The notes under the pieces are model-generated. The model was not told the DNA's origin and searched no databases. It saw only the letters and a list, made by a program, of their open reading frames with translations. From CAXMQZ01 sp963719055 (GTDB lineage: Bacteria > Acidobacteriota > Thermoanaerobaculia > Multivoradales > JAHEKO01): a stretch of 64,000 nt of DNA. Of this stretch, positions 32,429-39,784 are shown one piece after another (positions within the stretch are counted from its first letter, which is position 1; the number at the start of each line of letters is the position of its first letter). Made by a program: the position numbers and the translations under genes. The DNA lies in assembly GCA_963719055.1 (NCBI GenBank), contig CAVRAU010000021.1:1-64000 (forward strand), read 5' to 3'.

Positions 32429-33862
32429 CTACTCGTAGAACGGTGGCCGGAGTTGCATCATCCCCGGCTGGCCCATGAACTCCTCGATGTCCTCGATGTG
32501 GGTGGGGGCGTAGGCTGAGAAGTTCTCGAAGCCATCCTCGGTGACCACACCGACATCCTCGATGCGGATGTAGAGCCTCTCTTCGGGTACCCACATCATC
32601 GGATCGATGGAGAACACCGTTCCCGGCCGTAACGGTTGGGTCCGATAGGTGCCCACATCGTGCACCGCCAGACCGACCGGGTGGGAGAGGTGACCGCGAA
32701 AGGTCAGAGTCTTCCGCGCCGCCTCCTCGTACTCCGGCTTCGAGAACTCCGTCTCTTCGAACACCTTCGTCATCACCTCGGCGGTCTCATCCAGAATCTG
32801 GTCGGAGGTGACGCCGGGGCGGATGCGAGGCATCAACTCTTCGTAGTAGCGCAGGATCCAGCCATACAGCTCACGCTGCTCCGCCGTGAACTTGCCATCG
32901 ACTGGCCACATGCGAGTCACATCCGAAGTGTAGTAGCGGTAGTCAGGGGCATAGTCCATCAGGATCAGGTCGCCCGCGACCAGTTCGCTGTCATTGCGGT
33001 TGTAGTGACCAAAGAAGGCATTGGTACCTGAGGCGGTGATCGACCGGTACGCTTCGCCTCGCGCACCGTTGACCAGAAAGACGAAACGGGCGACGGCATC
33101 GAGCTGGTATTCGTAAAGGCCCGGCTCGGTGGAGCGCATGGCCTCCATGATCCCATCGGCCGCCAGTTGGCTCGCCCGCCGGATCAGCTGGATTTCCCGC
33201 GGGCTCTTGACGATCCGCATGGCGTCGAGAATAGGAGTCAAGTCCGCGATCTCGAACTGCGGGTACCGGGCTCGAATCAGCTGGACAAAACGTCCTTCCC
33301 GGGCCAGGGCCTCATCCCAAGGGTCCGAGATGGCATCGGCGAACCCGATCAGTAGCTCATCGCGGCTCTGGGCTGCTCCTTCCGCCGGCGAGAGCATGGT
33401 GAAGAGGGTCGGGAAAGCCGGTCGCAGCAGGTACCGCCAAAGATGATGGGGTAGGGCCTCGATCCCGTGCACCTCATCCACACCCGTCAGATCGACGGCC
33501 AACTCCGCGTCCTCTACCGACATTTTCTTGCCTTCTCCACGTTCTCTTCGTGCATTGCGATGCGGCAGATAAAGGCGGGTCGTGCGGTTGCGGCCATCCA
33601 TCAACAGGTAGGCATGCGCCACCTCGACGCCCGTCAGGTAGTAGAACTCATTCGACTGTCGAAAGACTCGGAAGCCACGCACATTGGGAGCCCCCTGCAG
33701 GAGCACCACCGCATTGTCACCGATGTCGTCAAAGACCTTGGCGCGACGTTCCTGGAACTCCTCGGGTGGAAAATCGGTCTGATGCTGAATGGAGTCCTGG
33801 GCAACAAGCGCCGAAGCCAGCGTCCAGAGGGAGAGGATGAAAATCGTCTTCAAAGATCGCAT
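32429..33862 (-). CDS. Secreted M24B aminopeptidase P-like metallopeptidase
   Basis: Intact, 477 residues. Signal peptide MRSLKTIFILSLWTLASALV. The N-terminal aminopeptidase P domain begins FQERRAKVFDDIGDNAVVLL. The pita-bread catalytic domain shows the metal ligands: Asp in LILMDYAPDY, Asp in YTSDVTRMWPVDG, His in GHLSHPVGLAVHD, Glu in MMWVPEERLYIR and Glu in IRIEDVGVVTEDG. Two metals (usually Mn) activate water to remove an N-terminal residue before proline. The signal peptide places it in the periplasm or outside. The start follows GAAGGGAAG. It lies just downstream of the aldo/keto reductase gene with a 14-bp gap. Confidence 0.92.
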   Translation of the reverse strand: MRSLKTIFILSLWTLASALVAQDSIQHQTDFPPEEFQERRAKVFDDIGDNAVVLLQGAPNVRGFRVFRQSNEFYYLTGVEVAHAYLLMDGRNRTTRLYLPHRNARRERGEGKKMSVEDAELAVDLTGVDEVHGIEALPHHLWRYLLRPAFPTLFTMLSPAEGAAQSRDELLIGFADAISDPWDEALAREGRFVQLIRARYPQFEIADLTPILDAMRIVKSPREIQLIRRASQLAADGIMEAMRSTEPGLYEYQLDAVARFVFLVNGARGEAYRSITASGTNAFFGHYNRNDSELVAGDLILMDYAPDYRYYTSDVTRMWPVDGKFTAEQRELYGWILRYYEELMPRIRPGVTSDQILDETAEVMTKVFEETEFSKPEYEEAARKTLTFRGHLSHPVGLAVHDVGTYRTQPLRPGTVFSIDPMMWVPEERLYIRIEDVGVVTEDGFENFSAYAPTHIEDIEEFMGQPGMMQLRPPFYE

Positions 33863-33875
33863 GATTCTTCCCTTC

Positions 33876-34910
33876 TCACTGTCGATTGAGGTTTGTCTTC
33901 ATGATGCTGGAGTGACGGCCGCCGGGAATGCGCTCGAGCTCGAAGGGTTCACCCCTCGGGCCACGAGACCGCGACAGAAGCTCATCTAGAAGCTCCAGGT
34001 CTGCCGCATCGAGACGCAAGTTGAAGACCCGGAGATTGTCCTGCAGGTGGGCGGCGCTGCGGGCACCGATCATGATTGCTGCCACCTGCGGCCGATCCAA
34101 GACCCACCGGGTCGCCACGTTCGTCAGGCTCACCTCATGGCGCCGGGCGATCTTGGACACGGCGGCCAGAAGCTCCTGGAAGAGCGACCAGCCACCGAAC
34201 TCCTCGATGATGAGCCGGTACTTGGTGAGTGACCGGTTGGCTACCGAGCTCCGGGGATCCGGCATCCCCACCCAGCGGGAGGATAGGAAGCCACCGGCTA
34301 CCGCTCCATAGCAGAGTAGCTGGATCCCCTGCTCTCGACAGAACGCCACCATCCCCGATTCAGGTCGCCGATCCAACAGAGAGTACTGGAGCTGATTCGA
34401 CACGATGGGGACCCCGGCGTCGACGATCTCCCGCAGACGGTCGGTATCGAAGTTGGTCGTTCCCAGGTACCGGATCTTCCCGGCGATCTGCTGCTCCGCG
34501 AGCCATCCCGCAGCCTCCAGGTAACCGGGAACCTCGTAGTCCCACCAGTGAAACTGGACCAGATCCAACTGTTCCACTCCCAGGCGGTGAAGCGAGCGGT
34601 CGATCCCTCTTTCGACGTCCCGACGACTCAGTGAGGTCAGACTCGACCGGTCGGGAACGAACTTCGTGTGGATTTCGAGCCCCGAGCCGTTGGCCAGCAA
34701 ACGGCCCAAATCACCCAGCAGATCCTCGACCCCGACATAGATGTCGGCGCAGTCGAAGGTCGTGAGTCCCGTCTCGACCAGCTGGCGCAGGCTCTCGAGA
34801 GCCGCTTGCCGATCGTACCCGCCTTCCACGTGGCCTTCCGACAACTGCCAACCGCCGTTGATCCACCGGCTGATGGAGTACCCGGGAGCCAGGTCGGTCC
34901 GCTCGATCAA
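33876..34910 (-). CDS. Aldo/keto reductase
   Basis: Intact, 344 residues, TIM-barrel NADPH-dependent oxidoreductase. Catalytic tetrad: Asp and Tyr in TTFDCADIYVGVEDLLGDLG, Lys in EIHTKFVPDR and His in LDLVQFHWWDYE. The cofactor phosphate site is suggested by AIMIGARSAAHLQDNLRVF near the C-terminus. Translation starts at TTG that overlaps the stop of the TIGR04076-like gene (TTGA), implying coupling. Substrate cannot be told; relatives reduce small aldehydes, sugars or quinones. Cytoplasmic. Confidence 0.92.
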   Translation of the reverse strand: MIERTDLAPGYSISRWINGGWQLSEGHVEGGYDRQAALESLRQLVETGLTTFDCADIYVGVEDLLGDLGRLLANGSGLEIHTKFVPDRSSLTSLSRRDVERGIDRSLHRLGVEQLDLVQFHWWDYEVPGYLEAAGWLAEQQIAGKIRYLGTTNFDTDRLREIVDAGVPIVSNQLQYSLLDRRPESGMVAFCREQGIQLLCYGAVAGGFLSSRWVGMPDPRSSVANRSLTKYRLIIEEFGGWSLFQELLAAVSKIARRHEVSLTNVATRWVLDRPQVAAIMIGARSAAHLQDNLRVFNLRLDAADLELLDELLSRSRGPRGEPFELERIPGGRHSSIMKTNLNRQ

Positions 34911-35257
34911 TCGCTGATCTCCCGGCGAGGCACGCGAGTGACCTCACCATGCCGAAAGGTGCTCCGGCCTGTCCTGGTGATCCGGAAGACCCCTCCACAG
35001 TGGGGGTCGGGGCAAGCGATATCCGTATCAGTGGTCATCCAGTCGTTGGGATGGGTATCGCGTTGCTTGGCGGGGAGCAGGGGTAGCAGCGCCGCCAACG
35101 GATAGAGGGGAAAGGTCTGTCCAGCAGGAAAGGAGAGATTCTCGCCCGACAGCTCGAAGAAGTCCCCGACCTGGTGGCTGCAAACCATGTCCTGGTCTCC
35201 TGCCACCACTTCGACTCGCAAGTCCCATAGGGTGAACTCATCTGTGTTCTCGGGCAT
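34907..35257 (-). CDS. TIGR04076 family small protein
   Basis: A 116-residue protein beginning MPENTDEFTLWDLRVEVVAG after AAAGGAG. It has the features of TIGR04076: CSHQVGDFFELSGENLSFP, FPLYPLAALLPLLPAKQRDT, HPNDWMTTDTDIACPDPHCG and VFRITRTG. The conserved Cys residues (CSH, CPDPHC) could bind a metal. Function unknown. First gene of an apparent operon with the aldo/keto reductase and perhaps the M24 peptidase. The family often occurs beside reductases, which suggests a redox role, but that is only context. Confidence 0.85.
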   Translation of the reverse strand: MPENTDEFTLWDLRVEVVAGDQDMVCSHQVGDFFELSGENLSFPAGQTFPLYPLAALLPLLPAKQRDTHPNDWMTTDTDIACPDPHCGGVFRITRTGRSTFRHGEVTRVPRREISD

Positions 35258-35348
35258 ACGGCACTCCTTTCGGCGTCCATTCTATGGGTGGAGGGTCCCG
35301 CTTCCCACTCTGCTATCTTTGGCGCACTCTCGAAATCCAGAGCCCGGA

Positions 35349-36728
35349 ATGACATCCACCGAGACCCAGCAGCCGCAGTATCTACAGTTTCGCGGCGGCT
35401 GGCTGGGCGCGCTGGCACCGTTCTTCTTGTTCCTTGCCGGAGTGACCTGGCTGGGGCTCTCAGGCGCTCCGGATGAACGGGGATTCTGGCCCATCCTGCT
35501 GGCCGCATTGACGGCGGCCATGCTGCTGGCCCGCGATCGCCAAAGCTGGGCTGGCGTGGTGTTGAGAGGGATGAGCCAGCCCATTGTCATGCTGATGATC
35601 ATGGCCTGGATGCTGGCGGGCGTGCTGGCCAGCTTCATGAACGCTAGCGGTTTCATCGAATCTCTCGTCTGGGCAGGGAGGATGATCGGCATGCATGGTG
35701 GCGGCTATGTCGCCGTCTCGTTCCTGATCTGCAGCCTGGTATCCACCGCCACCGGCACCAGCTTGGGAACCATCATCCTGTGCGCTCCGTTGCTCTACCC
35801 AGCCTCAGCGGCGCTGGGCGCCGATCCGGTGATTCTCATGGGGGCCATTCTCGGCGGTGCCACATTCGGGGACAACATCTCCCCGGTCTCCGACACCACC
35901 ATCGCTTCGGCCTCGACCCAGGGTGCGGACATCGGTGGCGTCGTCCGCTCACGCCTGCGCTACGCTCTACCGGCGGCTGCCATTGCCATCGTTCTCTTTG
36001 TCTACTTCGGTGGCGACGGTTCGGCACCAGGTACCCCATCGTTCGACATCGGCGGTCCTGCCGGTCTGCCCATGCTGGCGGCGCCGCTGCTGGTCGTGAT
36101 TCTCCTGATGGGTCGAATCCACCTCCTGGAAGGATTGCTGACGGGAATCTTGGCCGCTGCTGTTCTTGGCTTGATCCTGGGCCTCATCGAACCGGCTGAG
36201 ATTCTCCGCCTGGACCTGGAGAACTACACCGCCAGGGGACTGGTCATCGACGGCATGGAGCGCGGCATCGGTGTCTCGGTCTTCACGCTGCTTCTCATGG
36301 GCTTGGTGGCTGGCCTCGAAGCCTCTGGCATCATCGCCCGGCTGGTGGACGCCACCAGCGGCCGCGCCAAGAGCGCTCGCGGTGTGGAGATGTGGATGTT
36401 CGCCACCGTCTCGGCGGCCGTTCTTCTGACGACTCACTCGGTCGTCGCGCTGCTCGCCGTGGGCGGATTCGCGCAGCGGGCCGGGCTGAAGTTCGGCATC
36501 GGACCCTATCGACGAGCCAACATCCTGGACATGACGGTTTGCACCTATCCGTTTATCGTCGGCTACTGCATCCCCACGGTCCTGGCCGCCAGCATGACGG
36601 CCTCGGGAGCCGCTGCTGGGCTCCCTCACCTGTCGCCCCTACAGATCGGGCTGGTGAACTTCCACTCCTGGGCGCTGCTGGGAATGACTTTGTTCGCCAT
36701 TGCGACCGGTTACGGACGCACCGACTGA
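35349..36728 (+). CDS. NhaC-type Na+/H+ antiporter family protein
   Basis: Intact, 459 residues, about eleven membrane segments from APFFLFLAGVTWLGLSG onward. Signature regions: STATGTSLGTIILCAPLLYP, GAILGGATFGDNISPVSDTT and, in the second half, LLTTHSVVALLAVGGFAQRA and YPFIVGYCIPTVLAASM. The GDNISPVSDTT motif is typical of the NhaC/arginine-ornithine antiporter superfamily. An inner-membrane transporter that probably exchanges Na+ or an amino-acid-related solute for H+. The specific substrate is uncertain. The ATG at 35349 was chosen because the frame upstream lacks membrane character. Confidence 0.88.
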   Translation: MTSTETQQPQYLQFRGGWLGALAPFFLFLAGVTWLGLSGAPDERGFWPILLAALTAAMLLARDRQSWAGVVLRGMSQPIVMLMIMAWMLAGVLASFMNASGFIESLVWAGRMIGMHGGGYVAVSFLICSLVSTATGTSLGTIILCAPLLYPASAALGADPVILMGAILGGATFGDNISPVSDTTIASASTQGADIGGVVRSRLRYALPAAAIAIVLFVYFGGDGSAPGTPSFDIGGPAGLPMLAAPLLVVILLMGRIHLLEGLLTGILAAAVLGLILGLIEPAEILRLDLENYTARGLVIDGMERGIGVSVFTLLLMGLVAGLEASGIIARLVDATSGRAKSARGVEMWMFATVSAAVLLTTHSVVALLAVGGFAQRAGLKFGIGPYRRANILDMTVCTYPFIVGYCIPTVLAASMTASGAAAGLPHLSPLQIGLVNFHSWALLGMTLFAIATGYGRTD

Positions 36729-36735
36729 GAAGGCC

Positions 36736-36852
36736 GGCGCAGAGGCCGGCCACTACACAGCTGCGACGGCGCAGAGGCCAGCCATTACACAGCTGCGACG
36801 GCGCGGAGGCCGGCCATTACAAAGCTGCGACGGCGCAGAGGCCGGCCATTAC
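36736..36852. repeat. Tandem array, 32-bp unit, 3.7 copies
   Basis: Unit GGCGCAGAGGCCGGCCA plus YTACACAGCTGCGAC. Copies start at 36736, 36768, 36800 and 36832 (the last is 21 bp) and differ by one to three bases. Preceded by AGGCC, the first copy gives GGCCGGC-GCAGAG-GCCGGCC, a perfect hairpin. The 26-bp core occurs once, inverted, at 39707-39732. Copies abut with no spacers. The array lies between the convergent NhaC and TonB-TPR genes and touches the latter's stop codon. Confidence 0.9.
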
Positions 36853-37721
36853 TACTCTTCGATCAAAGAACGGGATTCGAAGGGGCGAGGATAATCGAAG
36901 CGCAGCGTGAAAAAGGCCTTCACGGGCTCATTTCCATCTCGAGCGGGCTCGAAGACATTGCGACGCATGGCTGCAAAGGCCAACTCGGTCCAGACGTCGT
37001 TGGAGTTGCGAACGATCTCGCCGCCGAGGACACAGCCGTCGGTATCGATGACCGCTTGAATGACGGTCTCCTCTTTGTCGCCCAGGCGGCGCTCGTCGGC
37101 CCGGCTCACCTTCATCGGCTCGGTATAGATCTGGCGGGCCGGAGTCAGGCGGCCTTCGACGATCTTCACCTCGTCGCGAGAGTAGTGCTTTTCCACTCGA
37201 TCGAGTGACTCGGGGCTCTCGTCGGGCAACGACGCCCGGGCCCAACAAAGTCGTTGGCGAAGGCGATTCGGTACGGAGCCCGTCGGTGCCTCGACAAGAA
37301 GCTGGCGAATCGCTTCGAAAGCCTTCGGAAGATCCGCAGCGGCATCACCTTCGGTAGCTGCCAGTGCCAGGGTCAGTTCTCCGAGAGCCAACCAATAGAA
37401 CTGATCGTTGTCGGATTTCTCCACCGCCTGGCGCGCAAACGGAGCGGCCTTTGCCGGTTCACCGGCGCCGTTGTAGGCCATCGACAGACCCACCAGGGCT
37501 GGAATCGAGCTCCCTTCCGACAGCTTGTTGGCCTGTTCGAGGGGTTTCACCGCCTTGTCGTACTCACCCTGCCTGACCAGCTCGGCCCCCAGCTGCACGA
37601 GCTTGTCGATTTGGTCTTGCGAAGCAGCTCGTACCCTGACTGGACCTGCGAACAGAAACCAACCCATCACGCAAACGGAAGACCAACCTATCCATCGACT
37701 GCCAAATCCTCGAAGCGTCAT
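36852..37721 (-). CDS. Exported TPR protein with TonB C-terminal domain
   Basis: A 289-residue protein. The N-terminal hydrophobic segment (WSSVCVMGWFLFAGPVRVRA) ends in a likely signal cleavage site. Residues about 35-130 contain TPR-like helices (LVQLGAELVRQGEYDKAVKP, ALVGLSMAYNGAGEPAKAAP). The end is a TonB C-terminal-like domain: ERRLGDKEETVIQAVIDTDG, CVLGGEIVRNSNDVW, AAMRRNVFEPARDGNEPVKA. Many acidobacteria carry such TPR-TonB_C proteins in the periplasm, where they may link with TonB-dependent transport or protein sorting. No ExbB or ExbD gene is near. The stop lies at the edge of the tandem repeat. Confidence 0.78.
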   Translation of the reverse strand: MTLRGFGSRWIGWSSVCVMGWFLFAGPVRVRAASQDQIDKLVQLGAELVRQGEYDKAVKPLEQANKLSEGSSIPALVGLSMAYNGAGEPAKAAPFARQAVEKSDNDQFYWLALGELTLALAATEGDAAADLPKAFEAIRQLLVEAPTGSVPNRLRQRLCWARASLPDESPESLDRVEKHYSRDEVKIVEGRLTPARQIYTEPMKVSRADERRLGDKEETVIQAVIDTDGCVLGGEIVRNSNDVWTELAFAAMRRNVFEPARDGNEPVKAFFTLRFDYPRPFESRSLIEE

Positions 37722-37817
37722 GTTCTGACCCCCTCACCCATATGATCTCAAGACTCGAACACACTACCGCCTCGACTTTGGAGGGTCAAAGCCTATTGAA
37801 TCGATTCCCCGCAGGGA

Positions 37818-38204
37818 TCAGGCCGCAGTCGTGTCGGTCGAGGTCGGCCGAATCGGAAACCTGAGCAGACTCGATTCGCTGCGCTCGTCGTGCTTGCGCA
37901 GGATTCTCTGGATCTCTTTGATCGAGAGGAGACCCTGGACCATCTCTCCCTTGGGCAGAGCACCAGCTTTGAAAGTCCCCAGGTAGTCACTCAGCATCCG
38001 CTTGGCCACCTCCGACTCTGGCGGGCTTTCTTCGCCCATCCAGCCAAAGACCATGCGGGCCTGCCGACTCCCTGGGGGTTGCTCCCAGAATTCCCACATC
38101 CCTCGCCGGCGATTGGACAGATAGTAGCGGCTCACCTCCGGCCATCCGAGACCGCAAACGAAGGTAAGCTGCTCTGATTCCGGTGACAGAATTTCGAAGG
38201 CCAT
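37818..38204 (-). CDS. Hypothetical protein
   Basis: About 128 residues from MAFEILSPESEQLTFVCGLG, whose ATG follows GGGAGAGGG; an upstream in-frame ATG at 38279 would add 25 residues. Contains WPEVSRYYLSNRRRGMWEFW, ARMVFGWMGEESPPESEVAK and a helical KRMLSDYLGTFKAGALPKGE followed by GLLSIKEIQRILRKHDE. No signal peptide or membrane helix. I do not recognise a family. Aromatic-rich strands followed by a helical tail suggest a folded protein rather than a chance frame, but support is modest. It is followed by a 96-bp gap and the TPR-TonB gene on the same strand. Confidence 0.5.
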   Translation of the reverse strand: MAFEILSPESEQLTFVCGLGWPEVSRYYLSNRRRGMWEFWEQPPGSRQARMVFGWMGEESPPESEVAKRMLSDYLGTFKAGALPKGEMVQGLLSIKEIQRILRKHDERSESSLLRFPIRPTSTDTTAA

Positions 38205-38367
38205 CCCTCTCCCTGGACTATTCTCTTTGCTCAGCAGTATCCGTCTGTGGAGATCGTCACACAAGCGAAGAATGCACATACATCAATGGCAAATTCGAGA
38301 CGCCCAAGACAACAGATCACGCGCCTTGTCCGACCTGTATAGAATTCGGCTTTTGAAGGAAGAAGAC

Positions 38368-39672
38368 ATGACCTCAGCCAAGTCACTCGCCCTCACTGCT
38401 CTTCTCTTGATCGTGCCAGGCTTCGCTCACGCCTCAGGACTCGACCCAACGGAAGCCAAGATCGTCGAGATCGTCGACTCCCAAGCGGACGAGGCCATCG
38501 ACTTCCTCGAAAGAGTCGTCAACATCAACAGCGGCACCCTTAACGCGAAGGGTGTGCGCCAAGTTGGCGAGGTCTACAAGGAAGCCTTTGCGACCCTCGG
38601 ATTCGACTCTCGTCTCATCGAGCAGCCCGAGGAGCTACGACGCGGCCCCCATCTGTTCGCCGAAACGGATGGCACCCAGGGCAGGCGAGTCCTGCTGATC
38701 GGCCATCTCGATACTGTTTTCGAAGCCGACAGCCCCTTCCAGACCATGCGGATCGAGGGCGACAAGGCCTACGGACCCGGTACCGAGGACATGAAGGGTG
38801 GCAACAACGTGGTGCTCTTCGCTCTCAAGGCCCTGCACGATGCCGGCGCTATGAAGAACACCCGGATCATCGTGGCCTTCACAGGAGACGAAGAGTATCC
38901 CGGTCGGCCTTTGGACATTTCCCGTCGCGATCTCATCGCTGCCGGCAAGAGGGCCGACATCGCCTTGGGTTTCGAGGCAGGTGTGCGCGAGATGCGGATC
39001 GCCACGATCGCCCGACGCGGCTCGAGCGGTTGGCTACTGGAGGTGACCGCCAGACCCGCCCATTCCTCGCAGATCTTCAAGGAGGGATACGGCGCCGGAG
39101 CCATCTACGAGGCCAGCCGCATCCTGCACACCTTCTATGCCCAGCTGCGCGGTGAGGAGTATCTGACCTTCAATCCTGGAGGCATCGTCGGCGGCACCGA
39201 AACCTCATACGACCGTCAGGAGAGCCGCGGCACGGCCTTCGGGAAGTCCAATGTCATCGCCGAGACGGCCATCGTGGACGGTGATCTGCGATTTATCTCT
39301 GAAGGGCAGAAAGCTCGCGCGCGGGAGACCATGAGCGCCATCGTGGCTCTGTCGCTACCCGAGACAGAGGCCAAGATCAGCTTCTTCGACGGCTACCCGG
39401 CTATGGAACCCACCGAGGCGAACATCCAGCTCATGGAGACTCTCGGTGAGGTTCTTCGCGATCTCGGAATGGGGGTAGTCGAATCGCTCGACCCGAGCGA
39501 GCGCGGCGCCGCCGACATCTCCTTTGTCGCCGGCGATGTGGAAGCCAGCTCCGCCGGTATGGGTCCCGTCGGCTGGGGCGGTCACACAGTGGACGAGGGC
39601 ATCTACCTTCCCACCCTCGCCGAGGCGACCAAGAAGACCGCGATCCTGATCTACCGCCTGACCCGACCGTAG
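38368..39672 (+). CDS. Secreted M20-family zinc peptidase (glutamate carboxypeptidase-like)
   Basis: Intact, 434 residues. Start ATG 38368 after GAAGGAAG; residues 1-22 form a signal peptide. Metal ligands of the M20 fold are visible: His and Asp in LLIGHLDTVFEADS, bridging Asp in GPGTEDMKGGNNV, the catalytic and metal Glu pair in TGDEEYPG, an acidic ligand near LGFEAGVREM and the last His in GWGGHTVDEGIYL. A dimerisation domain sits between (RPAHSSQIFKEGYGAGAIYE). It removes C-terminal residues, perhaps glutamate, from peptides or folate-like substrates in the periplasm. TATAGA at 38338-38343 may be a -10 box. Monocistronic in appearance. Confidence 0.92.
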   Translation: MTSAKSLALTALLLIVPGFAHASGLDPTEAKIVEIVDSQADEAIDFLERVVNINSGTLNAKGVRQVGEVYKEAFATLGFDSRLIEQPEELRRGPHLFAETDGTQGRRVLLIGHLDTVFEADSPFQTMRIEGDKAYGPGTEDMKGGNNVVLFALKALHDAGAMKNTRIIVAFTGDEEYPGRPLDISRRDLIAAGKRADIALGFEAGVREMRIATIARRGSSGWLLEVTARPAHSSQIFKEGYGAGAIYEASRILHTFYAQLRGEEYLTFNPGGIVGGTETSYDRQESRGTAFGKSNVIAETAIVDGDLRFISEGQKARARETMSAIVALSLPETEAKISFFDGYPAMEPTEANIQLMETLGEVLRDLGMGVVESLDPSERGAADISFVAGDVEASSAGMGPVGWGGHTVDEGIYLPTLAEATKKTAILIYRLTRP

Positions 39673-39706
39673 TGGCCTCTGTCCGGCCTTCCCTCATCTC
39701 CCGCTC

Positions 39707-39732
39707 GTAGTGGCCGGCCTCTGCGCCGGCCT
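39707..39732. repeat. Intergenic hairpin, inverted copy of the 36.7-kb array core
   Basis: The 26 bp from GTAGTGGCC to GCCGGCCT are the exact reverse complement of the start of the array at 36731. GGCCGGC (39712-39718) and GCCGGCC (39725-39731) form a 7-bp stem with loop CTCTGC. It lies between the convergent peptidase and kinase K5 and may act as a bidirectional terminator or REP-like element. Confidence 0.7.
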
Positions 39733-39784
39733 CGGGCGGTGGGCCTCTGGCGGCCTCGGCCTGGGCTCTGCCCGGCCTCTGCTC

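Noticed and set aside
36736..36852. CRISPR-like array
   Set aside because: The 32-bp copies abut directly with no spacers and only 3.7 copies exist; no cas gene is near.
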